Of a stretch of 64,000 nucleotides of DNA, positions 42,742 through 51,735 are shown piece after piece; positions within the stretch are counted from its first letter, which is position 1, and each line of letters starts with the position of its first letter. Below the pieces are notes generated by a model that saw only the letters and a list, made by a program, of their open reading frames with translations, was not told where the DNA came from and made no database searches. The position numbers were made by a program, and so were the translations under genes. The stretch lies in NCBI GenBank assembly GCA_965277735.1, contig CBDIDO010000001.1, positions 496,001-560,000 of the forward strand, given 5' to 3'. This DNA is from RH-AL1 sp965277735 (GTDB lineage: Bacteria > Pseudomonadota > Alphaproteobacteria > Rhizobiales > Beijerinckiaceae).

Positions 42742-43446
42742 TTACTTACAGTCGGTCGACGCGGCGTGGTTCATGCCGGCCTCGCCCTCGCTGACGGTGC
42801 GGACGATCTTGTGCGTGCCGGGATCGACGATGATGATCTCGTCGTTCTCGACGAACGACTGGAAGCCGCGATATTGCGGGTAGCGCTCGACGAGCGTGGT
42901 CTTCAGCGGCGCGAGACGCCGGCCTTCCGGCACGCCGCCACCGACGCGGATGTTGACGTGGACGTTGTCCCGGTCGCCACGATCGTGGTCGCGGTCCGCA
43001 TGCTCGCGATCGCCGTGCTCGCCACGATCGGCGCGTTCACCCTTGTCGGCCTTGTCGCCTCTGTCCGCGCGGTCGGCCTTATCGCCCTTGTCCGCCCGGT
43101 CGGCCTTATCGCCCTTATCGCCCTTGTCGCCCTTGTCCGCCCGGTCAGCCTTGCGATCTTCGCGGCCGGTCTCGCCAGCGCCCATCTTGGCTTTCTCGCC
43201 CGCGCCCGTCTTCTCGCCAGAACCGGCCTTCTCGCCGCCGCCCTGGCCCATCTTCTCGCCGCCCGTCTTTCCGCCGGTCTCGCGCGCACCGCCCTCGTGG
43301 CTCATGGCGCCACCAGCCGCGCCGTGCTCGTGGGCGGCGCCCGCGGCGCCGCTGTCGCGACCGCCTTCGCCGCCCTGGGCCATCGCCAGGCCTCCGCCAG
43401 CCAGAAAGGCGGCGGCGGCAACGGCCGTCATCAGTCTCGTCTTCAT
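42742..43446 (-). CDS. Exported protein with charged repeats and a DUF1236-like C-terminus
   Basis: The protein has 234 residues. Its ATG has GGAGGAG before it. Residues 1-23 form a signal peptide. Residues 25-95 are Gly/Glu/Lys-rich. Residues 97-160 are a highly charged repeat of ADRADKGDK type, which the DNA encodes as imperfect 6- and 9-base units (about 42990-43160). Residues 165-234 contain YRGFQSFVENDEIIIVDPGT and KIVRTVSEGE, like DUF1236/RcnB-type periplasmic domains. Function is unknown; an envelope stress or metal role is only a guess. Repeat number may vary between strains. Confidence 0.7.
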   Translation of the reverse strand: MKTRLMTAVAAAAFLAGGGLAMAQGGEGGRDSGAAGAAHEHGAAGGAMSHEGGARETGGKTGGEKMGQGGGEKAGSGEKTGAGEKAKMGAGETGREDRKADRADKGDKGDKGDKADRADKGDKADRADRGDKADKGERADRGEHGDREHADRDHDRGDRDNVHVNIRVGGGVPEGRRLAPLKTTLVERYPQYRGFQSFVENDEIIIVDPGTHKIVRTVSEGEAGMNHAASTDCK

Positions 43447-43701
43447 GCGAACTCCTCCCGAGTTGATGCGAAGCCGAATAGCGGCTGACGCACCAAGTTC
43501 CTCAGCTCGGAGTCGTAAGACTGTTGTGCGGACCTAGAACCCTGGTTGTTTCGACGATGTTCAGAAATTCTATATTCATAGAGCGTTGATGGCACTGTGC
43601 CCACGAGCATCCCGGCAACGCCCCGCTCCCGCGGTGGCGCCGACGCGCACTTTTGCCGGAATTTTGGTGTCCGCTCGGGCAGCAGAAATCCGTCCCCGGC
43701 C
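43447..43701. other. Divergent promoter region
   Basis: This 255-bp space lies between the minus-strand envelope protein and the plus-strand ThiE-like gene. Positions 43520-43590 are AT-rich and may hold promoters for one or both. No specific element was recognised. Confidence 0.25.
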
Positions 43702-44328
43702 ATGATCGAACGTCCCCGCCTCTTCCTCATCACACCGCCCGTCGACGACGCGGCGCGCTTTGCGCCCCTGCTCGAGGCGGCCGTCGGCGCCGCCGACGTC
43801 GCCTGCGTGCTGCTTCGCACCGCGACGCGCGACGCGGGCGCGGCCAAGGCGATCATCCGCGCGCTGGCTCCGCTCGCGCAGAAGCGCGGCGCTGCCGTGC
43901 TCGTCGAGGACGACGCGCGGCTCGCCGTCCGGTCGGAGGCCGACGGCGTGCATCTCTCGGGCCAGGGCCCGGCGCTCGATGAGGCGCTGGCGGCGATGAA
44001 GCCGGATCGGATCGTCGGCATCGGCGCCCTGGCCGATCGCGATATGGCAATGCAGGCCGGCGAAACCGGCGTCGACTACCTGATGTTCGGTGGCCCCGGC
44101 ACGGCGCAAAGCCACGACGAGGTGCGCGACCAGGCCGCGTGGTGGGCCGAGATCTTCAACGTGCCCTGCGTCGCCTATGCGCACCAGCCCGATCTCGCCG
44201 GCGCTCTGGCGCAGACGGGCGCCGAGTTCGTCGCACTGTGCGACGGCCTGTGGGACGCGCCCGATATCGCCCGGGCCGTCCGTGAGGCCGATCTCGCCCT
44301 GGTGCAATTCGAGGAGACCGCGGAATGA
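43702..44328 (+). CDS. Thiamine-phosphate-synthase-like protein
   Basis: The protein has 208 residues. It has a ThiE/TenI-type TIM barrel: RLFLITPPVDDAARFAP, GAAVLVEDDARLAVRSEADG, VHLSGQGPALDEAL and VDYLMFGGPG. Some phosphate-binding residues of true ThiE are altered, and no thiamine genes are nearby, so it may be a ThiE homologue with another role. It is coupled to the Sel1 gene by an ATGA overlap. Confidence 0.75.
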   Translation: MIERPRLFLITPPVDDAARFAPLLEAAVGAADVACVLLRTATRDAGAAKAIIRALAPLAQKRGAAVLVEDDARLAVRSEADGVHLSGQGPALDEALAAMKPDRIVGIGALADRDMAMQAGETGVDYLMFGGPGTAQSHDEVRDQAAWWAEIFNVPCVAYAHQPDLAGALAQTGAEFVALCDGLWDAPDIARAVREADLALVQFEETAE

Positions 44329-45359
44329 GCCGCATCGCGCTCGCGTGCGCTCTCGTGCTGGCCAGCGCCCCACTCGCCTCGGCGCAGGAAACGCTCATCC
44401 CGACGAGCCCGTCCGCCTTCGGTGTGCCGTCGATTGCGCCGCCAAAGCGGCTCGATGTCGAGCCGAATCGGCCGACGCTCCCGTCGCCATCCGATCTGCC
44501 GGTCGACCATTCCGCGGCCGCGCCGGGCGCCGATCTCGCCTTCGGCGCCTATCAGCGCGGCTTCTATTCGACCGCGATGCAGGAGGCGATGAAGCGCGTG
44601 AAGCGCAATCCCGCCGACGGGCCGGCCCTCACCCTGATCGGCGAGCTGTTCCAGCAGGGGCTCGGCGTCGAGCCGAGCGTCAGCGAGGCGGCACGCTGGT
44701 TCGCGCTCGCCGCCGACGCCGGCGACCCGCAAGGCATGTTCGAGCTCGGCCTGATGCGCATGAAGGGCGAGGGCATGAAGGCCGATCGCGACGGCGCCAG
44801 GGAGATGCTCCTGAAGGCCGCCGCGCAGGATCATGCCGGCGCGCAATTCTACCTCGGCGTGATGGCCCTGCAGAACAACGGCGTCACGCCCGACTACAAG
44901 ACGGCGGCGGCCTATTTCGAGCGCTCGGCGGCGCTGGGCAATGTCGAAGCGCAATATGCGATGGCGCTCATCTACCGGAACGGCACCGGGCGCCCGCAGG
45001 ACGATGCCAAGGCGGCCGAGCTGATGAAGCAGGCGGCCGACAACGACAACACCGCCGCCGAGGTCGAATACGGGATCATGCTGTTCAACGGCGTCGGCAC
45101 GCCGAAGAACGAGACGGCGGCGGCGCGCTATTTCATCAAGGCGGCCGGCCACAACAACCCCGTCGCGCAGGACCGCGCCGCGCGCCTCTACGTCTCCGGG
45201 CGCGGCGTCAAGAAGAACGTCATCGAGGGCATGAAGTGGCACATGCTCTCGCGCGCCGCCGGCCTCCAGGACGCCTGGCTCGACGGCGAGATGAACAAGC
45301 TGACCCGCGACGAGCGCGCGGCGGTCGAGCTCGCCGTGCGGCGCTACGTCGGCAGCTGA
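44325..45359 (+). CDS. Exported Sel1-repeat protein
   Basis: The protein has 344 residues. A signal peptide covers residues 1-20 (ALACALVLASAPLASAQ). From about residue 80 there are at least six Sel1/TPR-like repeats of 36 residues (for example EAARWFALAADAGDPQGMFE, AAYFERSAALGNVEAQYAMA). Such periplasmic solenoid proteins act as scaffolds in envelope or signalling assemblies. Its stop lies 66 bp before the ClC gene. No partner can be named. Confidence 0.85.
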   Translation: MSRIALACALVLASAPLASAQETLIPTSPSAFGVPSIAPPKRLDVEPNRPTLPSPSDLPVDHSAAAPGADLAFGAYQRGFYSTAMQEAMKRVKRNPADGPALTLIGELFQQGLGVEPSVSEAARWFALAADAGDPQGMFELGLMRMKGEGMKADRDGAREMLLKAAAQDHAGAQFYLGVMALQNNGVTPDYKTAAAYFERSAALGNVEAQYAMALIYRNGTGRPQDDAKAAELMKQAADNDNTAAEVEYGIMLFNGVGTPKNETAAARYFIKAAGHNNPVAQDRAARLYVSGRGVKKNVIEGMKWHMLSRAAGLQDAWLDGEMNKLTRDERAAVELAVRRYVGS

Positions 45360-45424
45360 CGGCTCGCGCTTGCGGGCGCCATCGGTCGCGGCGTACGTCC
45401 TGAGAGGCGCGGACGTGTGCGCGG

Positions 45425-47287
45425 GTGCCGCGTGCCGCGGCCGGACAGGATTTCGTGACGACCGCTTCGGACGCGTCAGCCCCTGAAGGAACGAGTTCGC
45501 GACGTCGCCAGCGTTGGCTCGTCGCGTTCAATGCGCTGCGCCAGGGGGTTCGCGCCCGCGAGAGCGGCCTGATCTTCCTCTCGGTCGTCGCCGGCATCGT
45601 CGCGGCCCTGCTCACTGTCGCGCTGTCGCGCGCGGCCTCGGTGCTGCACGGCGTGCTGTTCCGGCTCGACGGCCCCGGCTCGATCAGCGCGCTCGATGCG
45701 CTGAAGACTCGCTGGCTGGCGATCGTCCCGGCGGCGGGCGGCCTGCTGCTCGGGGGCACCCCGCGCCTGTTGCCGCGCTTGCGCCGGCGCCGCCCTGTCG
45801 ATCCGATCGAAGCGAACGCGCTGCACGGCGGCCGCATGTCGGTGAAGGATTCGATCGCGATCGGGCTGCAGACCCTGGTCTCGAACGGCTTCGGCGCCTC
45901 GGTCGGGCTCGAGGCCGGCTACACCCAGCTCGGCTCGGGCTTCGCCTCCTGGCTCGGCCGCACCTTCAACCTCCGCCGCGCCGACATGCGCACCATCGTC
46001 GGCGCCGGCGCCGGCGCGGCGATCGGCGCCGCTTTCGGGGCGCCGCTCACCGGCGCCTTCTACGCCTTCGAGCTGATCATCGGCACCTACACGCCGTTCG
46101 GGCTGGCCCCCGTCGTCGCCGCGGCGATCTCCGGCGTGCTCGTGGCGCGGGCGCTCGGGATCAGCGGCGATTTCATCGGCCACGTCCCGTCCACCTTCAA
46201 CTCGACGTTCGCGGGCATCGCGGGGCTGACCGTGCTGTCTCTCGCCTGTGCCGCGCTCGGCATCGCCGTCATGCGCGGGGTGACCCTCGTCGACGATCTC
46301 TTCAAGAAAAGCCGCCTGCCTGCGGCTTGGCAGCCGGCCATCGGCGGCCTCGCGCTCGGCCTGATGGCGCTCGTCACGCCGCATGTGCTGGCCTCCGGCC
46401 ATGGCGCACTCGCTGAGCTGCTGCGCGGCGCGCCGCCCGCCGCCTGGCTGCTCGCGCTGACGCTGGGCCTGAAGGCGCTGGCCTCGGCGGTGTCGATCGG
46501 CTCGGGCTTCCGCGGCGGCCTGTTCTTCGCCTCGCTCTACCTCGGCGGCCTGCTCGGCAAGCTCTTCTTCGCCCTCGCGATCTTCGTGGTGCCGACCCTG
46601 CCGCTCGACGGCGCCACCTGCGCGATCGTCGCGATGGCTGGCCTGTCGGTCACCATTGTCGGCGGCCCGCTGACGATGAGTTTCCTGGCGCTCGAGACGA
46701 CCGGCGACTTCCCGCTGTCGATCCTCATCCTCGCCGCGACCACGCTCGTCTCGGTGATCGTGCGGCGCACCTTCGGCTATTCGTTCGCGACCTGGCGCCT
46801 GCACCTGCGCGGCGAGTCGATCCGCAGTGCACACGACGTCGGCTGGATCCGTACGCTCACCGTCGAGCGGCTGATGCGGCACGACATCGACACCGCGTTT
46901 GCCGATTCCTCGATCGGCAGCTTCCTGGAGAATTATCCACTCGGGAGCGGGCACTGGGTCGTCGCGACCGACCCGTTCGACCGCTATGCCGGCATGATCG
47001 CGTTGACCGATGCGCACGGGCTGCAGCCCGATGCCGAGCGCTGCAAGGAGCCGCTCTCGACGCAGCTGCAAAAGCCGGAGACCGTGCTGACGCCCGAGAT
47101 GAACATCCGCGAGGCGGCGCGCGTGTTCGAGAACACCGAAAGCGAGGCCCTCGCCGTCGTCGCGAGCGCCACCAATCGCCACGTCGTCGGCCTGCTTACG
47201 GAGAAGCACCTGCTTCGCCGCTACACCGAAGAGCTCGACCGGGTCCGCAAGGACCTGTCCGGCGAGACGTGGCTCGCCGACCGGTAG
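45425..47287 (+). CDS. ClC-family chloride channel/antiporter with CBS domains
   Basis: The protein has 620 residues from a GTG start. The ClC core covers about residues 40-450: the filter region has the gating glutamate in ASVGLEAGYTQLGSG, and GSGFRGGLFFASLYLGGLLG replaces the usual GGxFxPSL. The C-terminal 150 residues form two CBS modules (LTVERLMRHDIDTAFADSSI, VLTPEMNIREAARVFENTES) that may bind nucleotides and gate the pore. The unusual FFASL motif suggests altered anion choice, but this is inference. Confidence 0.88.
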   Translation: MPRAAAGQDFVTTASDASAPEGTSSRRRQRWLVAFNALRQGVRARESGLIFLSVVAGIVAALLTVALSRAASVLHGVLFRLDGPGSISALDALKTRWLAIVPAAGGLLLGGTPRLLPRLRRRRPVDPIEANALHGGRMSVKDSIAIGLQTLVSNGFGASVGLEAGYTQLGSGFASWLGRTFNLRRADMRTIVGAGAGAAIGAAFGAPLTGAFYAFELIIGTYTPFGLAPVVAAAISGVLVARALGISGDFIGHVPSTFNSTFAGIAGLTVLSLACAALGIAVMRGVTLVDDLFKKSRLPAAWQPAIGGLALGLMALVTPHVLASGHGALAELLRGAPPAAWLLALTLGLKALASAVSIGSGFRGGLFFASLYLGGLLGKLFFALAIFVVPTLPLDGATCAIVAMAGLSVTIVGGPLTMSFLALETTGDFPLSILILAATTLVSVIVRRTFGYSFATWRLHLRGESIRSAHDVGWIRTLTVERLMRHDIDTAFADSSIGSFLENYPLGSGHWVVATDPFDRYAGMIALTDAHGLQPDAERCKEPLSTQLQKPETVLTPEMNIREAARVFENTESEALAVVASATNRHVVGLLTEKHLLRRYTEELDRVRKDLSGETWLADR

Positions 47288-47756
47288 ATAAGGCCCGCCA
47301 TTCGTTCCACACCCTCGCATAAGCTGAATCGCTCAGGATGAACAGACCGAAGCAGAAGAGATCGACTGTAAACAGGCCTTCTCAGTGTTACTCGCCTCGA
47401 CAACGACTGATATGAGGGTGCGACCCCGAAAACCACCAGAAAGCCAACTGCGCCAAAGACGACCTGCACCACGAAGTCGAAGATCGGCTTGCTTTGCTTC
47501 GGGATCGTGATCGGCACGAGGCCCTCCAGCAGCCGAATGCCCCACAAAGCGCCGCCGCCACCTCCGAGCCTTTGCCACTCGGACTTTTCTACGGTCTGCT
47601 CGCTACGTCGAGGTCTCGTTGACACCCGTCCCGCCGCAAAGTACACGTCTCGCCCTCGCGAGCCGCGTCAGCGCGCCCGCGAACAATAATCACATAAGAA
47701 GCCGGTCATCCGCGGCAGCGCTGCGGGTAGTCTGGATTGGACAAGGCAATATCGAT
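47288..47756. other. Intergenic region upstream of rplU
   Basis: This 469-bp space holds the promoter of rplU-rpmA. A minus-strand frame (47221-47646) has one hydrophobic stretch (PIFDFVVQVVFGAVGFLVVF) but no good start and an arginine-rich tail. It is not supported as a gene, though a small membrane protein cannot be excluded. Confidence 0.3.
47619..47647 (+). promoter_or_regulatory. rplU: Candidate sigma-70-type promoter of rplU-rpmA
   Basis: A perfect -35 TTGACA (47619-47624) is followed after 17 bases by TACACG (47642-47647), a fair -10. This places the start about 100 bases before rplU, leaving a leader long enough for ribosomal-protein control. Found by eye. Confidence 0.45.
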
Positions 47757-48071
47757 ATGTTCGCGGTCATCAAGACGGGCGGCAAGCAGTACAGCGTCGC
47801 CGCAGACGACACCATCACGGTCATGAGCCTGGCCGGTGAGCCGGGTGACAAGATCACCTTCGCGGACGTGCTGATGCTCGTCGGCGACAACGACACCAAG
47901 TTTGGCGCCCCGTTCGTGTCCGGCGCAACCGTGACGGGCGAGATCGTCGCCCACAGCCGCGGCCCGAAGGCGATCGCCTTCAAGAAGCGCCGCCGGCAGA
48001 ATTCGAAGCGCAAGCGCGGCAGCCGGCAGGACCTCACCACGGTGAAGATCACCGGCCTCGACGCCGGCTGA
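47757..48071 (+). CDS. rplU: 50S ribosomal protein L21
   Basis: The protein has 104 residues from ATG 47757. The motifs MFAVIKTGGKQYSVAADDTI and KKRRRQNSKRKRGSRQ are those of L21, which binds 23S rRNA. It is followed by rpmA 61 bp later, the universal pair. Confidence 0.97.
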   Translation: MFAVIKTGGKQYSVAADDTITVMSLAGEPGDKITFADVLMLVGDNDTKFGAPFVSGATVTGEIVAHSRGPKAIAFKKRRRQNSKRKRGSRQDLTTVKITGLDAG

Positions 48072-48132
48072 CGTCGGAAACCTTATCCTCGAATTTGGGC
48101 CCAGCGCACGACGCGGGCCGGGAGCTTGAACG

Positions 48133-48402
48133 ATGGCACATAAGAAGGCAGGCGGCTCGTCCCGCAACGGCCGCGACTCCGACGGGCGCCGTCTCGGCGT
48201 CAAGAAGTTCGGCGGCGAGCACGTGATCGGCGGCAACATCATCATCCGCCAGCGCGGCACCAAGTGGCACCCCGGTGCCAACGTCGGCATCGGCACCGAC
48301 CACACGCTGTTCGCGATGACCGAGGGCAAGGTCAAGTTCACGACCAAGGCCAGCGGCCGCGCTTACGTCTCCGTCGAGGCGATCGTCGAGGCCGCCGAGT
48401 AG
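48133..48402 (+). CDS. rpmA: 50S ribosomal protein L27
   Basis: The protein has 89 residues. The N-terminus MAHKKAGGSSRNGRDSDGRR reaches the peptidyl-transferase centre in the ribosome. The frame is intact with a normal length. It lies in an operon with rplU. Confidence 0.97.
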   Translation: MAHKKAGGSSRNGRDSDGRRLGVKKFGGEHVIGGNIIIRQRGTKWHPGANVGIGTDHTLFAMTEGKVKFTTKASGRAYVSVEAIVEAAE

Positions 48403-48471
48403 CTTCGACCCCGGACCAGCCCCGGCCGCGCGTCCCGTGCGGCTGGTCTCGCGCGATGGCGAGCCCGCGCT

Positions 48472-49137
48472 GTGGCTTTGTTTCCCGACATCACCTGCGA
48501 CGACATCTTCCGGCTGGAGACACAACGTCTCTGGCTGAGGTGGTTGCGCGCCGCTGACGCGCCTACGCTGACCGGCATCTCCAGCCAGGCCGACGTCGCG
48601 ACCATGACGGCGTCGATCCCGCATCCCTATCCGCCCGGCGAGGCCGAGCGCTTCATCCTCGAGGCGCGCGCCGAGACAGCGGCCGGCCGCGCCCTGATCC
48701 TCGCTGTCACCGCGAAGTCGAAGAGCCAGGCGCTCATCGGCATCGTCAGCGCACGGGCCAACGTGCATCGCGAGGTCGAGATCGGCTACGTGATCGCGCC
48801 GGCCGCCGCCGGCCAGGGGCTCGGCAGCGAGGCGACGCGCACGCTCGTCGACGCGATCTTCAATCTGACCGAGGCGCGGATCGTCACCGCCAACAGCCGG
48901 ACGATCAATCCGGCCTCGCGCCGCCTGCTCGAAGGTTGCGGCTTCCAGTTCAAGGGCTCGGGGCTGCACGATCTGCCGGCGCGCGGCGGCCGGCATCCGT
49001 GTGATTTCTTCGCTCTCGATCGCCGGAACTGGTTCGCGCCGCGCGGCGGGCGCCTGCCGGCGATGACGCACCAGCGCGCGCTCCCGATCCAGACGCAGGG
49101 GAGCGTGCGAGAAGGCGCAATAGACCCGCCGCCTTGA
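48472..49137 (+). CDS. GNAT-family N-acetyltransferase (RimJ/RimL-like)
   Basis: The protein has 221 residues from a GTG start. The fold is seen in LETQRLWLRWLRAADAPTLT, the strand EVEIGYVIAPAAAGQGLGSE (acetyl-CoA-binding loop) and ARIVTANSRTINPASRRLLE. It transfers an acetyl group to an amine, possibly a protein N-terminus. In Rhizobiales such a gene often follows rpmA, before obgE. The substrate is unknown. Confidence 0.88.
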   Translation: MALFPDITCDDIFRLETQRLWLRWLRAADAPTLTGISSQADVATMTASIPHPYPPGEAERFILEARAETAAGRALILAVTAKSKSQALIGIVSARANVHREVEIGYVIAPAAAGQGLGSEATRTLVDAIFNLTEARIVTANSRTINPASRRLLEGCGFQFKGSGLHDLPARGGRHPCDFFALDRRNWFAPRGGRLPAMTHQRALPIQTQGSVREGAIDPPP

Positions 49138-49168
49138 CGCGAAACGGCCCGCGCGTCTTAAACGCGGC

Positions 49169-50314
49169 ATGCAAGCTCTGCAGATCGCCCAGGCCCTGAT
49201 CGCCAAGCCGTCGATCACGCCGCACGACGCCGGCGCGCTCGGCGCGCTCGAGGCGATCCTCGCCGGTGCCGGCTTCGCGACGCATCGCGTCATTTTCTCG
49301 GCCCCCGGCACGCCCGACATCGACAACCTCTACGCCCGTCTCGGCACCGGCGCGCCGCACCTGCTGTTCGCCGGCCACACCGATGTCGTGCCACCCGGCG
49401 ACGCCAGCGCCTGGCGGCATGGGCCGTTCGACGCGACGGTCGCGGACGGCATCCTCTACGGGCGCGGCGCGCAGGACATGAAGGGCGGCATCGCGGCCTT
49501 CGTCGCGGCGGCGCTCGCCTTCGTCGCCGAGCACGGCGCCCCGACCGGCTCGATCGGCCTGCTGATCACCGGCGACGAGGAAGGCCCGGCGGTCAACGGC
49601 ACCGTCAAGCTGCTCGACTGGGCGCACGAGCGAGGCGAGCGCTTCGACCAGTGCATCGTCGGCGAGCCGACCAGCCGCGCGCGCCTCGGCGACATGATCA
49701 AGATCGGCCGCCGCGGCTCGCTCAACGGGCGCGTGGTGGTCCGCGGGCGGCAGGGACACGTCGCCTACCCCGCCAAGGCCGACAACCCGATCCCCGCGCT
49801 CTTGCGCGTTCTGCAGGCGCTCCTCGCGCCGCTCGACGCGGGCACGGCGCGCTTCGACGCATCGAACCTCGAGGTCACCACGATCGACGTCGGCAATCCC
49901 GCGACCAACGTGATCCCGGCGCAGGCGATCGCGGCGTTCAACATCCGCTTCAACGACACCTGGACCGATGCGACGCTCGCCGCCGAGCTCCGCGTCCGCG
50001 CCGAAAAGGCCGCGGACGGCGCGGACGTGACGCTGGAGTTCCTGCCGTTCAACGCGCCGGTCTTCGCGACCGAGCCGTCTCCCTTCACGGATCTCGTGGT
50101 CGCTGCGATCGAGGCTGCCGTCGGCCGGCGCCCACAGCTATCGACGTCAGGCGGCACGTCGGACGCGCGTTTCATCCAGAAGTTTTGCCCGGTGATCGAG
50201 CTCGGCCTGGTCGGCGACACGATGCACATGGTCGACGAACGCGTGCCCGTCGCCGATCTCGATGGGCTGACAGCGATCTACGGCGGGATCTTGGAGCGGT
50301 ATTTCTCGAAGTAG
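49169..50314 (+). CDS. dapE: Succinyl-diaminopimelate desuccinylase
   Basis: The protein has 381 residues. The M20 zinc ligands are visible in LLFAGHTDVVPPGD, GRGAQDMKGGIAAF and ITGDEEGPAVNG, and the late histidine in GDTMHMVDERVPV. It removes succinate in lysine and diaminopimelate synthesis. The partner gene dapD lies 11 kb further on (61132). Confidence 0.95.
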   Translation: MQALQIAQALIAKPSITPHDAGALGALEAILAGAGFATHRVIFSAPGTPDIDNLYARLGTGAPHLLFAGHTDVVPPGDASAWRHGPFDATVADGILYGRGAQDMKGGIAAFVAAALAFVAEHGAPTGSIGLLITGDEEGPAVNGTVKLLDWAHERGERFDQCIVGEPTSRARLGDMIKIGRRGSLNGRVVVRGRQGHVAYPAKADNPIPALLRVLQALLAPLDAGTARFDASNLEVTTIDVGNPATNVIPAQAIAAFNIRFNDTWTDATLAAELRVRAEKAADGADVTLEFLPFNAPVFATEPSPFTDLVVAAIEAAVGRRPQLSTSGGTSDARFIQKFCPVIELGLVGDTMHMVDERVPVADLDGLTAIYGGILERYFSK

Positions 50315-50320
50315 CCGAGC

Positions 50321-50352
50321 CTTCCCTTCTCCGGCTTGCGGGAGAAGGAAGA
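50321..50352. terminator. Bidirectional terminator between dapE and hemE
   Basis: The arms CTTCTCC (50326-50332) and GGAGAAG (50341-50347) pair perfectly around GGCTTGCG and are extended by CTTCC/GGAAG. The hairpin lies between two converging genes, so it can end both transcripts. T-runs are weak. Confidence 0.55.
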
Positions 50353-50361
50353 GCCGCACGC

Positions 50362-51411
50362 TCAACTCGCCCCGTGCACCAGGCTGACCAGCCGCTCGAC
50401 ATGCGCGATCGGCGTCTCCGGCAGGATGCCATGCCCCAGGTTGAAGATGTGCGGCCGGCCGCGCACCGCGCCGAGGATGCGCGCTACCGCTTCGTCGAGC
50501 GCGGCGCCGCCGGCGATGAGGGCCAGCGGATCGAGATTGCCCTGCAGGACGGTCGTCTTCGGCAGCGTCCGCGCCGCCCAGACAGGATCGACGGCGGTGT
50601 CGATGCCGAGCGCGTTGGCGCCCGTCGCCGTCTCGAGCCCCATCAGCCGCGGGCCTGCCCCGCGCGCGAACACGATCACCGGAATGTCCGGATGCGCCGC
50701 TCGCACGCCCTTCACGATGGCGGTGATCGGCGCGACGCACCAGCGTTCGAAGGCACCGGCGGGCAGAACGCCGGCCCAGGTGTCGAAGATCTGCACCGCA
50801 TCGACCCCGGTCTCGACCTGCTTGCAGAGGTAGGTGATCGACGCTGCGACCAGCTTGTCGATGACCTTCTGGAAGAGCTCAGGCTCGCGATAGGCGAACA
50901 GCCGGGCCGGCGCCTGGTCAGGCGTGCCCTTGCCGGCGATCATGTAGCTCGCCACCGTCCAGGGCGCCCCGCAGAAGCCGATCAGCGGCGTGTCGCGCGG
51001 CAGGTCCTGCTTGAGACGGGCGACGGTCTCCAGCACGGGTGCCAGGTGATCCAGGTCGATCGTCTCGTGAAGCGCGCTCACGCCTTTCGCGTTGCCGATC
51101 GGATCGAGACGCGGGCCCTCGCCGCTCTCGAAGCTCACGCGCTGGCCCAAGGCGTCCGGGATCACGAGGATGTCCGAAAACAAGATCGCCGCATCGAAGC
51201 CGAAGCGACGGATCGGCTGCAGCGTGGCCTCGACCGTCGCCTTGGGCGAGTAGCAGAAGTCGAGGAAGGAGGCCGCCTCCGAGCGGATCGCCCGGTATTC
51301 CGGCAGGTAGCGGCCGGCCTGCCGCATGAGCCACAGCGGCGGCGGCCACACGGGCTCTCCGGCAAGCGCCCTCAGGAACCTCGGCGACGTCTCGGACGTT
51401 GACGTTAGCAA
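50362..51411 (-). CDS. hemE: Uroporphyrinogen decarboxylase
   Basis: The protein has 349 residues. Active-site segments are PLWLMRQAGRYLPEYRA, AAILFSDILVIPDALG, TVASYMIAGKGT and HIFNLGHGILPETP. It converts uroporphyrinogen III to coproporphyrinogen III in haem synthesis. The start used is the TTG at 51411, close to the family N-terminus; no ATG or GTG fits better. It is divergent from ppsR, with the proposed replication origin between them. Confidence 0.95.
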   Translation of the reverse strand: MLTSTSETSPRFLRALAGEPVWPPPLWLMRQAGRYLPEYRAIRSEAASFLDFCYSPKATVEATLQPIRRFGFDAAILFSDILVIPDALGQRVSFESGEGPRLDPIGNAKGVSALHETIDLDHLAPVLETVARLKQDLPRDTPLIGFCGAPWTVASYMIAGKGTPDQAPARLFAYREPELFQKVIDKLVAASITYLCKQVETGVDAVQIFDTWAGVLPAGAFERWCVAPITAIVKGVRAAHPDIPVIVFARGAGPRLMGLETATGANALGIDTAVDPVWAARTLPKTTVLQGNLDPLALIAGGAALDEAVARILGAVRGRPHIFNLGHGILPETPIAHVERLVSLVHGAS

Positions 51412-51548
51412 ACCTATATATCCTTTAAGAGATTCTTCTTTTTTCTTCTTCTTGGCCTTGGATTAGAGCCATCCCGGCCAGCGCACAATCTCCCCAGACG
51501 GATGCGAGTTGCGAGTCATCTCCACAGGGTTGGACAGCGCGCCCGAGG

Positions 51549-51563
51549 TTAACGAATCCTTAA
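51549..51563. promoter_or_regulatory. CtrA-type binding site 1
   Basis: The sequence TTAACGAATCCTTAA matches the CtrA consensus TTAA-N7-TTAA exactly. In Caulobacter, CtrA bound at such sites in oriC blocks replication in swarmer cells. Confidence 0.65.
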
Positions 51564-51609
51564 TCGCTTCAAGCATTTCTTAACGATGGCCTGTCGTCGG
51601 ACCCGGGCG

Positions 51610-51624
51610 TTAACGACTTGTTAA
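51610..51624. promoter_or_regulatory. CtrA-type binding site 2
   Basis: The sequence TTAACGACTTGTTAA is a second exact TTAA-N7-TTAA site, 61 bp from the first, close to six helical turns. Two perfect sites in a GC-rich genome within 80 bp are unlikely by chance. Confidence 0.65.
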
Positions 51625-51726
51625 CACCTGCGGCGGCGCGGGATGGCGTGAAGCTTCGATGACAGCCTGTTGATGGATTTAACCCAAAACGCTAGGCCGG
51701 TGGCGCGACCGGGCCGGGGCGCCCCT

Positions 51727-51735
51727 TTCTCCACA
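51727..51735 (+). promoter_or_regulatory. DnaA-box-like site
   Basis: The sequence TTCTCCACA differs from the DnaA consensus TTATCCACA at one position. A weaker relative (ATCTCCACA) lies at 51518-51526. Both are inside the hemE-ppsR intergenic region. Confidence 0.45.

Noticed and set aside
45476..47320. 614-codon minus-strand frame opposite the ClC gene
   Set aside because: It is an antisense shadow rich in Arg, Glu and Gln, without motifs.
47221..47646. Minus-strand membrane protein upstream of rplU
   Set aside because: There is one hydrophobic stretch, but the start is poor, the tail is arginine-rich and the frame overlaps the end of the ClC gene.
49651..51402. 583-codon plus-strand frame across the end of dapE and antisense to hemE
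   Set aside because: It crosses a terminator hairpin and two convergent core genes, and its composition is random-like.
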